Below, one piece after another: positions 29,787-37,810 of a DNA stretch of 64,000 nt. The DNA is from Telmatospirillum sp. (GTDB lineage: Bacteria; Pseudomonadota; Alphaproteobacteria; Rhodospirillales; Magnetospirillaceae): positions 1 through 64,000 of the forward strand of contig JARLJB010000196.1 in NCBI GenBank assembly GCA_031291415.1. Reading direction: 5' to 3'. Each line of letters starts with the position of its first letter. Position 1 is the stretch's first letter. The notes beneath the pieces were generated by a model, which saw only the letters and a program-made list of their open reading frames with translations, did not search any database and was not told the DNA's origin. A program made the translations under genes and the position numbers.

Positions 29787-30532
29787 GCCGCCCCTCGGCA
29801 AACAAGGGCATCGGCATCCCACGCTTCACTCATGGCCCGGGCCTTCAGCAGATTTTCGGCGGTCAACACGTCCGGCGTCTCCCCCCATGCCACCATTTCA
29901 CGGGCAAGCAGCAGGGCCTGGGGAAAATGCCGTCGCACTTGTTCGAAGTCATGCAGAACGGAAACGACGGTCCGCCCCTCCTGATGCCAGGTTCCGATCA
30001 GACGGATCAAGTCGGTGGTTGTCCTGGCATCGACGGCACTGAACGGCTCGTCGAGAAGTATTAATGCGCTGTCGGCCACCAAAACACGGGCGAACAAAGC
30101 GCGCTGCCGCTGACCGGCGCTCAGCGAACCGAAGGTCCGCCCCTCGAACCCGTCGAGCCCGACCGTCGACAAGGCTCGTTCGGCGTCATCGCGCATCGCA
30201 GGAGTCACGGCGCGGAACGCTCCGATACGCCGCCAGTGTCCAAGCAGCACGACGTCGAACACTGAGATGGGAAAACTGTCGTCGATCGCCGCCAACTGCG
30301 GCATATAGGCGACGTCACGCGGCGCCATGCCGTTGAGAGCGATGCGGCCTTCGACCGGCCGCACCAATCCGGCGATCGCTTTTATCAGGGTGGTCTTTCC
30401 TGCGCCGTTCGGCCCAATGACAGCCGTCAGACTGCCCGTGGCGAATTCGCCGGTCAGATGATGGAGCGCCGGATGTCGGTCATAGGCGACGGTAACGTCG
30501 CGCAACACGACCAAAGGCGGCGCCACCGTCAC
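29783..30532 (-). CDS. znuC: Zinc ABC transporter ATP-binding protein
   Basis: The ATPase has Walker A GPNGAGKTTLIKAIAGLVRP, Q-loop YMPQLAAID, signature LSAGQRQRALFARVLV, Walker B ALILLDEPFSAVD and H-loop VSVLHDFEQV, all intact. It energises metal import by the permease encoded next. I chose a GTG at 30532 (249 residues, usual size), which has GGAG eight bases upstream; the frame is open 50 codons further without family similarity. The upstream region holds a Zur-like box at 30686-30703, shared with a second box serving the divergent znuA gene. Confidence 0.92.
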   Translation of the reverse strand: MTVAPPLVVLRDVTVAYDRHPALHHLTGEFATGSLTAVIGPNGAGKTTLIKAIAGLVRPVEGRIALNGMAPRDVAYMPQLAAIDDSFPISVFDVVLLGHWRRIGAFRAVTPAMRDDAERALSTVGLDGFEGRTFGSLSAGQRQRALFARVLVADSALILLDEPFSAVDARTTTDLIRLIGTWHQEGRTVVSVLHDFEQVRRHFPQALLLAREMVAWGETPDVLTAENLLKARAMSEAWDADALVCRGAA

Positions 30533-30685
30533 TGCCACCACTCCATGGCCCAACCGACCGCCGCCCATAGTCCGGCAACAGCCAGGGCAACGACCATCAA
30601 ACGCCGGGGAAGCCCCCAGCCGATCGGGGAAAAAGGCAATGCAGCGTGTCTTTGGGGCAACGTGGTCTCCGGAATGCAGCATTTC

Positions 30686-30703
30686 GTTATGTTATAACAG
30701 ATC
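30686..30703 (-). promoter_or_regulatory. Zur-like box upstream of znuC
   Basis: GTTATGTTATAACAGATC contains the core TGTTATAACA, a palindrome matching the Zur/Fur-family operator of proteobacterial zinc genes. Near-identical sites occur upstream of the divergent binding protein and of the TonB receptor. Confidence 0.8.
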
Positions 30704-30765
30704 ATCATACTCATTGCCTGTCCATGACGAATTGCGCGATGTCAGCCATCTTTGGCTTGCATAAT

Positions 30766-30783
30766 GAAACATTATAACATAAC
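30766..30783 (+). promoter_or_regulatory. Zur-like box upstream of znuA
   Basis: Read on the minus strand this is GTTATGTTATAATGTTTC, sharing GTTATGTTATAA with the znuC box. It ends 31 bp before the znuA start codon, a place suitable for repression when zinc is sufficient. Confidence 0.8.
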
Positions 30784-30814
30784 AATTTGACATCAACACA
30801 GCGGGACTCAAACT

Positions 30815-31720
30815 ATGATCGGACGCTTGCTCAAATGCACTGCAACAGCGGTGCTTCTTACCTTGTTGGCCGGGACGACGGCATCGGCCGCTCCACTGAA
30901 AGTGGTCGCCACCTTCAGCATCATCGGCGATCTGGTCCGGCAGGTGGGTGGCGAGACCATCCAGGTGACGACGTTGGTTGCGCCGGGCAGCGACGCACAC
31001 GTCTATCAGCCGACGCCGAGCGACGCCAAAGCGATTGCCGGCGCCGATCTGGTGGTGGTCAACGGCCTTGGAATGGAGGGATGGCTCGACCGTCTGATCA
31101 AGGTGTCGGGATACAAGGGAAAGGTGATTGTCGCCAGTCAGGGGGTAAAAGCTCAGACCATGATCGAGGAAGACGGCAAGGGACGCCCTGTCACCGACCC
31201 ACACGCCTGGCAAGATCTCGCCAATGGCAGAATTTATGTGGCCAACATCGCCAAGGCCTTGTCCACAGCCGACACCGCCAATGCCGCGATCTACCAGCAG
31301 CGGGCAGACAGGATGGCCACCGAGATCGATAGCCTCGATGCCTGGGTCAGACAGCAGATCGCCGACGTTCCTCCCACCAAGCGCAAGATCATCACCTCGC
31401 ACGACGCCTTCGGCTATTTCGGCTCCAGCTACGGCGTCACCTTCCTGGCTCCGGTCGGCATCAGCACCGAAAGCGAGCCGACGGCGGCCGGTCTTGGAAA
31501 ACTCGTCACACAAATCAAGAAGGACAAGATCAAGGCGCTGTTCATCGAAACGATGACCGATCCCCGATTGATCGAACAGTTGGCCCGCGAAACCGGCGCA
31601 GTCGTCGGCCCGGCTCTTTACTCGGACACCCTTTCGCCATCCGATGGGCCGGCACCGACCTACCTCGACCTGTTCCGGCACAATGTCCCGGCGATGACCG
31701 AGGCAATGAAGAAGAACTGA
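30815..31720 (+). CDS. znuA: Zinc ABC transporter substrate-binding protein
   Basis: This periplasmic cluster A-I metal-binding protein of 301 residues has a signal peptide (LLKCTATAVLLTLLAGTTASA). The expected metal ligands are visible: His in GSDAHVYQPTPSD, His in VTDPHAWQDLANG, His in TSHDAFGYFGSSYGVTFLAPVGISTESEPTA, and Asp in LYSDTLSPSDGPAPTYLDLF. Unlike classical ZnuA it lacks a long His-rich loop and resembles loop-less zinc or manganese binders. Zur-like boxes favour zinc. It is transcribed divergently from its permease and ATPase. Confidence 0.88.
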   Translation: MIGRLLKCTATAVLLTLLAGTTASAAPLKVVATFSIIGDLVRQVGGETIQVTTLVAPGSDAHVYQPTPSDAKAIAGADLVVVNGLGMEGWLDRLIKVSGYKGKVIVASQGVKAQTMIEEDGKGRPVTDPHAWQDLANGRIYVANIAKALSTADTANAAIYQQRADRMATEIDSLDAWVRQQIADVPPTKRKIITSHDAFGYFGSSYGVTFLAPVGISTESEPTAAGLGKLVTQIKKDKIKALFIETMTDPRLIEQLARETGAVVGPALYSDTLSPSDGPAPTYLDLFRHNVPAMTEAMKKN

Positions 31721-31806
31721 CGGCCCAGCCAAGGCGATTTCACCCCCTCCCGGCGCCACCAAGCCTTGAGGAGGCGTGATCGCCTTCAATTTTGCCATCA
31801 TACTGC

Positions 31807-31823
31807 AACGTTATAACATTTCG
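31807..31823 (+). promoter_or_regulatory. Zur-like box upstream of the TonB receptor gene
   Basis: On the minus strand the site reads CGAAATGTTATAACGTT, with the same ATGTTATAAC core as the two znu boxes. It ends 21 bp before the receptor start codon, which places the receptor in the same regulon. Confidence 0.8.
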
Positions 31824-31844
31824 TTTTGTGGGAAATGATCTGTC

Positions 31845-33947
31845 ATGAAGTCGATCATGCTGTCTGCGCTCTTCCTCGTCTTTGCATCGCCTGTCTTCGC
31901 GGAAACCAGCGGAGCAGATCCTCTTCCAGCCCCGGCCTCGGACACCGTCAACATCATCGCCAAACGCCTCGACGAAGCTCGCAACGGCCTCGCGCCCAGC
32001 ACGGGAACCAGCGCCTATCTGATCGATAGCCAGACGATTTTCAACCTGCCTCAAGGCACGGCCACATCTTTCGATCATATCCTTGAGCAAGCCCCGGGAG
32101 TCGCTCAGGATTCCTACGGTCAGGTCCATGTTCGCGGTGAACACGCCAATCTGCAATATCGCCTGAATGGCGTTCTCCTGCCGGAAGGAATCAGTGGCTT
32201 CGGCCAGGTTCTCGACGCCCGTGTCATCGACCGCGTCCAGCTCCTGACCGGAACGCTGCCAGCGCAATATGGATATCGCACAGCCGGTGTCGTCGACATT
32301 CAGACCAAAAGCGGCAATCTCGAAAATGGCGGCTCCGTCGACATTTTCGGCGGCAGCCGCGCCACCTTGCAAACATCGGTCGGCTATGCCGGCACCGAAG
32401 GGCCGGTGACCTATTTCGTCAGCAGCCGATACCAGGGTAGCGACGCCGGTATCGAATCGCCGACACCGACACTTAACCCGACGCACGATCACACTGACCA
32501 GGGCAAGGCGTTCGGGTACCTCTCCTACCTCCTCAATCCCGACAACCGCATCAACCTCGTTTTCGGGTCAGCCGTCAGCCTGTTTCAGATTCCCAATAAT
32601 GCGGGACAAAGTACGTCCTATGCGTTGAACAGCGCCCCGGTCGTTCAATCCTCCAAGCTCAACGAGCGTCAACGCGAAGAAACGCAATATGCCACGGTCG
32701 CCTGGCAAGGCGTCAGCGGCGACGCGAATTATCAACTGGCGCCCTACCTGCGTTACACGCGGCTGCACTTCAGCCCGGATCCAATTGGCGATCTCGAATA
32801 CAACGGCATCGCCTCCGACGTGAAACGCAGCAATTTCGCCAGCGGCCTGCAAGGCGACGGCAGCTATCCGGTTGGCGACAGCCACACCCTGCGGGCCGGA
32901 TTCTCAACCCAGCACGAGCGCGCTGTGGCCGACAACAGCTCGGCAGTTTTCCCCCTCGATACATCGGGTTCCCCGCTCAGCGACACGGTGACCGTCGTCG
33001 ATGATCAGACGAAAAACGCCATGCTCTACGGCGTCTACCTGCAAGACGAATGGCAGTTGGGCAACGCGCTGACATTGAATTACGGAACACGCTTCGACGC
33101 GGTCAACGCCTATGTCAACGAAACACAGATCAGCCCAAGAATAGGTATCGTCTACAAGGCGACCGAGAGCACGACGCTGCACGCCGGCTACGCACGCTAT
33201 TTCACGCCGCCACCGCTCGAACTGGTCACCTCGGCGTCAATCGGGAAATTTCTGAACACCAGCGGGGCGCCGACGATCACCGAAAACGACCCGGTCAAAT
33301 CGGAACGCTCGCACAATTTCGACGCCGGTTTTACGCAAAAGCTGAGCGACAGCCTACTGTTCGGCCTCGACGGCTATTACAAGCGGGTCCACAACATGCT
33401 CGACGAAGGTCAATTCGGTCAGGCGTTGGTCTATACCCCGTTCAACTATGCGCAAGGCCGCATCTACGGCGGCGAGGCAACGCTGTCCTATCGCGGCAAT
33501 CACATCGACGCCTATGTGAACCTGGCTGCTTCACGGGCCGTCGGCCGGCAGATCCTGTCGAGCCAGATCAGCTTCGACGATCCAGCAGAGCTAGCCTATA
33601 TCGCCCAACACTGGGTGCATCTGGACCACGATCAGCTCTACACCGCCTCGGGCGGCATTTCCTACAAGATCGACCAGGACACCGGCGTCAACGCCGATAG
33701 CCTGTTCGGCAGCGGTCTGCGCAAGGACTTTGCCAATACCGGCCACGTTTCGGCCTACGCCACTCTCAATCTCGGTGTGACGCGGCATCTCGGCATTGTC
33801 GACGATCGCGGTATCGATCTCCGGGTCAGTATCATCAATATTTTCGACACCAGCTACCAGTTGCGATCCGGTACCGGCATCGGCGTCGGCGCCCCCCAAT
33901 ACGGCGAACGCCGGGGCTATTTTGCGGGATTGAGCCGCACTTTTTAG
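31845..33947 (+). CDS. TonB-dependent outer-membrane receptor, probable zinc importer (ZnuD-like)
   Basis: The 700-residue protein has a signal peptide (MKSIMLSALFLVFASPVFA), a plug domain (FDHILEQAPGVAQDSYGQVHVRGEHANLQYRLNGVLLPEGISGFGQVLDARVIDRVQLLTGTLPAQYGYRTAGVVDIQTKSG) and a beta-barrel ending in the aromatic-terminal strand GYFAGLSRTF. A His/Asp-rich loop (PTHDHTDQG) is present near residue 210. The TonB box is not obvious. Together with the Zur-like box and the znu genes, import of zinc or a zinc complex across the outer membrane is the best reading. Another zinc-responsive substrate remains possible. Confidence 0.85.
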   Translation: MKSIMLSALFLVFASPVFAETSGADPLPAPASDTVNIIAKRLDEARNGLAPSTGTSAYLIDSQTIFNLPQGTATSFDHILEQAPGVAQDSYGQVHVRGEHANLQYRLNGVLLPEGISGFGQVLDARVIDRVQLLTGTLPAQYGYRTAGVVDIQTKSGNLENGGSVDIFGGSRATLQTSVGYAGTEGPVTYFVSSRYQGSDAGIESPTPTLNPTHDHTDQGKAFGYLSYLLNPDNRINLVFGSAVSLFQIPNNAGQSTSYALNSAPVVQSSKLNERQREETQYATVAWQGVSGDANYQLAPYLRYTRLHFSPDPIGDLEYNGIASDVKRSNFASGLQGDGSYPVGDSHTLRAGFSTQHERAVADNSSAVFPLDTSGSPLSDTVTVVDDQTKNAMLYGVYLQDEWQLGNALTLNYGTRFDAVNAYVNETQISPRIGIVYKATESTTLHAGYARYFTPPPLELVTSASIGKFLNTSGAPTITENDPVKSERSHNFDAGFTQKLSDSLLFGLDGYYKRVHNMLDEGQFGQALVYTPFNYAQGRIYGGEATLSYRGNHIDAYVNLAASRAVGRQILSSQISFDDPAELAYIAQHWVHLDHDQLYTASGGISYKIDQDTGVNADSLFGSGLRKDFANTGHVSAYATLNLGVTRHLGIVDDRGIDLRVSIINIFDTSYQLRSGTGIGVGAPQYGERRGYFAGLSRTF

Positions 33948-34022
33948 AGCGGCAGCCGAGGCCGTGGCCAAGCGCATTTGGCGATCCGGCAGGCCGACAG
34001 TTCATTACCATTGATGGAATAA

Positions 34023-34053
34023 CTATTATAGTAATCAATTGATAGGATCAATT
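34023..34053 (+). promoter_or_regulatory. Nested AT-rich inverted repeats upstream of chemoreceptor
   Basis: ACTATTATAGT (34023-34033) is followed by AATTGAT, AGG, ATCAATT (34037-34053). The second resembles an FNR site (TTGAT-N4-ATCAA) but has a spacer one base too short. It lies about 70 bp before the chemoreceptor start. Confidence 0.4.
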
Positions 34054-34125
34054 GTGCTATACCTTGGCGTGACAGTCGTAGACAACGCGCTACCAGCGTC
34101 CCGCCCCCTTTGGTGAGCGAATGGC

Positions 34126-35799
34126 ATGAGATTTTTCAGCATCACCCAGCGCCTATCCCTGATCGTAGGGCTTCTGGTACTGGCCATCATCGGAATCGTC
34201 GGTGCCGAGGCCCAGTCGTTCCGCCAATCTATGATCCAGGAACGTCGCGATAAGATCCACGACATGGTCGACAGCGTCGTTGCCATGGCCAAACACTACG
34301 ACGAGGAGGCTGCAGCCGGCCATCTCAGCCTGGCCGACGCCAAGCAGGCGACGCGAGCGGCAGTCCGTGGAATGCGCTGGGGGGCTGGCGACTATTATGT
34401 CGTCTTTCAGTATGACGGCTTGTTTCTGGTCCATGTGAACCCGCAATACGAAAACGTCAATCGCATGGATTTCACCGACGCGAACGGCTTCTTGGTCATC
34501 AAGGCGGAAATCAATGCCGCGAAGGCCGGCGGCGGCTATGTCGATACTGTCGTTCCCCGCGCCGGCGAGACGACTGCCACGGCGAAGGTTCTCTACGCGG
34601 CCAGCTATGCGCCATGGCAATGGGTGATCTCGACCGGGGCCTATATGGACGACATCGATCAAGCCGTTTGGCGCCGGCTCGCCTGGATGGCCGGCATGGC
34701 GGCTTTGGCGGTGATCGCCGCGGCCGGCCTTGCCATCTATATCGGGCGCAGCATCAGCCACCCCATCACCACGCTCTGTGCCTCGATGAAAACGCTGGCC
34801 GGCGGCGACACGACGATTGCCGTTCCCTACACCACGTGGCGCTACGAAACCGGTGAAATCGCCGGGGCCGTCGAGGTCTTCCGGCAAAACATGATTCGCG
34901 GGAACCAACTCCACGCCGAGCAACGCCTCGAGCAGGAAGCGAAGGCGAAACGGCAACAGGCGATCGAGAGCTATGTCACGTCCTTCGAGGGCAGCGTCGC
35001 CGGCGCACTCGAAAGGCTGGCCACAGCGGCCACGGAGATGCGGGCGACCTCGCAGACCATGTCGGCGACCGCCAGGGAGACGAGTACGCAAGCGACCACG
35101 GTTGCAGCGGCCGCTGAACAGGCCTCGGTCAATGTGCAGACGGTCGCGACGGCGTCAGAGGAACTCTCCGCGTCGGTCGCTGAAATCGGCCGCCAGGTAA
35201 GCCATTCGACCCAGATCGCCGGCGAGGCGGTAAGTGCGGCAAACCGGACCAACGGCACCGTACAGGGACTGGCAGCGGCGGCGCAGAAAATCGGCGACGT
35301 GGTGAAACTGATCAGTGACATCGCCAGCCAGACCAATCTTCTGGCATTGAATGCGACGATCGAGGCGGCGCGGGCCGGCGATGCCGGCAAGGGCTTTGCC
35401 GTGGTGGCAAGCGAGGTCAAGTCGCTTGCCAACCAAACCGCCAAGGCCACCGAAGACATCTCAGATCAAGTGGCGACGATGCAGGCGGCGACCGGCGAGG
35501 CGGTCCAGGCGATCGAGAGCATCGGCGGCACCATCGGCTCGATCAACGAGATCACCACCACGATCGCTTCGGCGGTCGAGGAGCAGGGCGCGGCGACACG
35601 AGAGATAGCACGCAACGTCCATGAGGCTGCGCAAGGCACCGGCCAGGTGTCGAAGACCATCATCGGCGTCAACCAGGCGGCGGTCGAGACCGGCGCCACA
35701 TCGAATCGGGTTCTCGCATCGGCAGAAAATGTCGGCCGTCAAGCGGAGGCCTTGCGTGCCGACGTTGATAATTTTCTCGCCAAAATCCGCGCCGCCTAA
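34126..35799 (+). CDS. Methyl-accepting chemotaxis protein with single Cache domain
   Basis: This membrane chemoreceptor of 557 residues has a first helix at residues 10-28, then a periplasmic sCache_2-type domain ([81 protein letters not shown]). A second helix (about 189-208), a HAMP region and the cytoplasmic signalling coiled coil follow, with the highly conserved hairpin tip [37 protein letters not shown]. Such Cache domains often bind small carboxylates, but the ligand here is unknown. It follows the TonB receptor by 180 bp with its own promoter region. Confidence 0.93.
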   Translation: MRFFSITQRLSLIVGLLVLAIIGIVGAEAQSFRQSMIQERRDKIHDMVDSVVAMAKHYDEEAAAGHLSLADAKQATRAAVRGMRWGAGDYYVVFQYDGLFLVHVNPQYENVNRMDFTDANGFLVIKAEINAAKAGGGYVDTVVPRAGETTATAKVLYAASYAPWQWVISTGAYMDDIDQAVWRRLAWMAGMAALAVIAAAGLAIYIGRSISHPITTLCASMKTLAGGDTTIAVPYTTWRYETGEIAGAVEVFRQNMIRGNQLHAEQRLEQEAKAKRQQAIESYVTSFEGSVAGALERLATAATEMRATSQTMSATARETSTQATTVAAAAEQASVNVQTVATASEELSASVAEIGRQVSHSTQIAGEAVSAANRTNGTVQGLAAAAQKIGDVVKLISDIASQTNLLALNATIEAARAGDAGKGFAVVASEVKSLANQTAKATEDISDQVATMQAATGEAVQAIESIGGTIGSINEITTTIASAVEEQGAATREIARNVHEAAQGTGQVSKTIIGVNQAAVETGATSNRVLASAENVGRQAEALRADVDNFLAKIRAA

Positions 35800-35903
35800 A
35801 GGTCAGCTTCTGACGCTTGTCTCCCAGACGCCAGGCAAACCGGCCCACCCGCTAATTGCATCACCGCCTTACAGATCATCAGTCTAACTTGTGGATTTCA
35901 GCC

Positions 35904-37412
35904 ATGATGCCTCATCGCCCCCGCATTCTCGGCATCGCCGCCAGCCTGCGCAATGCACGGTGGGGCTGTGGCGGTCACGAATTGGTTCAGGATCTCGCCC
36001 GTTGTGCCGATAAGGACGCGCTGCTCGCCTATTTGAAACGGCAATCGGAATTGCATCTGGAGAACTTTCTCCAGGCAGGCCGTGCCCAGGGATTGGCGTT
36101 CAATGCGATCGCCGCCAATCTCCAGAAGAACAGTGGAACGGCAGGGCTGTCCAATTCGGAAGTCGCCTTGGCGTCCGCCCTTTGGTCAGCCCAACGTCTC
36201 GGGGCAGACGTAGATCACGTCTCTCTTGCCGAATATTTCTCGCCCATGGGAGGCGTTCGTGACGGCGACGCCCTCAGGCAAAATCTTCTGAGCGCCGACG
36301 GCATCGTAATCTCCGGCCCCGTCTATTTCGGCGACCGTGGCAGCTTGGCGGAAAGCCTGATCGATTTCATTGCGCGCGATGAGCATCTGCGTCATGCGTT
36401 GAGCGGCCGCCTGTATGGAGGTATCGCCGTTGGCGCCAAGCGCAATGGCGGACAGGAAACCACCCTGATCTACCAAATGCTCGATATGCTGAATTTGGGC
36501 TTTCTGGCAGTTGGCAACGACAGCGAAACCACGGCGCAATATGGCGGCACAGGGCACGCTGGCGACGTCGGCACCATGCACAGGGACACCTACGGCATCG
36601 ACACGTCGATGGGACTCGGACGGCGTATGGCCCAAGTTCTGACCACTCTATGTAATGACAGCAAGATGATCGGTGGGCCACGGGTTCTGTTCGCGGTGCT
36701 GCAGGACGACATCGATGGATTGGCGCTGCGCGAAACCGAAGCTCTCGTCGCCCGATTGGGCAATCAGGTTGAGGCGAGTGTGGTTGATATCTCAGCGTCG
36801 ACGATCCACCGCTGCATCGCCTGCGACATCTGCCCAACCCATGTCGGACTGGACAGTGAATATCGCTGCATCATCACCTCTGCCACCGATGCCATGTCCG
36901 ATCTGCATGCGTTATTGCTCGATCACGATATGATCGTGCCGGTCCTGGCAACATCGCGCAAGCGCGAGCGGATCGTCAGCGCCTACCAGACCTTCATCGA
37001 GCGCACCCGATATTTGCGCCGCAGCGACTATGTCTGGTCGGACCTGTTGGTTGCGCCACTGATTTTGCAGGAAAGTGGCACGATGGACTCCGCCCCCATT
37101 CGCGTGATGACGTCCTTCATCAGACATCACACCGTCATGACCCGGCCTGTGCTGGGCGTCTACGCCAATGGCATCGTCCTCAACCGGCAAGACGTCGACG
37201 GCGATATCCGCAGCGCCATCGGGTCGGCGGCACGACTGACGGCGGGCCGCTTGCAGCAGAACCGTTTGCCCGCCTACCGTTATCACCCGGTCGGCTACAT
37301 GCTTAGTTCGGAAAAAGATGCCGAAGATGAAAAACTGAAGCGGCGCGAAGCGCTGATCACTCAGCGGCGAGCCAATCTGGCCGCGCAGGCCGCCAAGCGC
37401 CTTGCACAATGA
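35904..37412 (+). CDS. Tandem flavodoxin-like NAD(P)H-dependent oxidoreductase
   Basis: The 502-residue protein seems to be two flavodoxin-fold modules in one chain. The first (about residues 1-240) starts RPRILGIAASLRNARWG and contains ADGIVISGPVYFGDRGSLAESLIDFIARD and GGIAVGAKRNGGQETTLIYQMLDMLNLG, the FMN-binding pattern of NADPH-dependent FMN reductases. The second (from about 253) starts GGPRVLFAVLQDDIDGLALRETEALVARLG and holds CIACDICPTHVG, an iron-sulfur-flavoprotein-like cysteine cluster in the place of the usual CxxC active loop. The electron partner is unknown. The start ATG 35904 (or 35907) lacks a strong ribosome site. Confidence 0.68.
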   Translation: MMPHRPRILGIAASLRNARWGCGGHELVQDLARCADKDALLAYLKRQSELHLENFLQAGRAQGLAFNAIAANLQKNSGTAGLSNSEVALASALWSAQRLGADVDHVSLAEYFSPMGGVRDGDALRQNLLSADGIVISGPVYFGDRGSLAESLIDFIARDEHLRHALSGRLYGGIAVGAKRNGGQETTLIYQMLDMLNLGFLAVGNDSETTAQYGGTGHAGDVGTMHRDTYGIDTSMGLGRRMAQVLTTLCNDSKMIGGPRVLFAVLQDDIDGLALRETEALVARLGNQVEASVVDISASTIHRCIACDICPTHVGLDSEYRCIITSATDAMSDLHALLLDHDMIVPVLATSRKRERIVSAYQTFIERTRYLRRSDYVWSDLLVAPLILQESGTMDSAPIRVMTSFIRHHTVMTRPVLGVYANGIVLNRQDVDGDIRSAIGSAARLTAGRLQQNRLPAYRYHPVGYMLSSEKDAEDEKLKRREALITQRRANLAAQAAKRLAQ

Positions 37413-37480
37413 CCGCCGTCCAGGAGTTCCATCGGCAGTCGCCCGATCTCTGAGAAGACGGAGATGCCGAGTGACACAAA

Positions 37481-37505
37481 GCCCTCTGGAATAGGGCCCT
37501 TTTTG
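37481..37505 (+). terminator. Intrinsic terminator after the flavodoxin-like gene
   Basis: GCCCT (37481-37485) pairs with AGGGC (37493-37497) and is followed by CCTTTTTG. The short stem plus the T-run is a weak intrinsic terminator, about 70 bp past the stop. Confidence 0.5.
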
Positions 37506-37621
37506 AGCGGTCTCGCTCCTGTCGGGCAGGCGGGAACTAAATAGTTTTCTTCGCGAATCAAAAAAATATTTCTTTATCACAGTACGTTCTATGGATCGTC
37601 CATGCCCTATTGGCACGCGTC

Positions 37622-37637
37622 GTAACCATTTGGTTAC
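37622..37637. promoter_or_regulatory. Operator-like inverted repeat upstream of the Nfn-rubrerythrin gene
   Basis: GTAACCA, TT, TGGTTAC is a perfect inverted repeat 174 bp before the start of the fusion gene. The 37413-37810 interval has no other credible gene. The repeat is a candidate regulator binding site. Confidence 0.45.
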
Positions 37638-37810
37638 CAACGAAAAATGGACTGCTTTTGCCGACTTCCGGTCGCGGCGAACTAGTCCGGAAAGCATTCT
37701 GATGGCAAAAAACCTGTCATACAGGTTATTCAATGACAGCTTGAAGGCAAGACAACGTCGAGCTAACGTAACCGCCCGGTGTTCGTCCCAGCCCATTTCC
37801 CGAGAGAGTC

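Noticed and set aside
34037-34053. An FNR-type site before the chemoreceptor
   Set aside because: The half-sites TTGAT and ATCAA are separated by three bases instead of four, so it was listed only as an inverted repeat.
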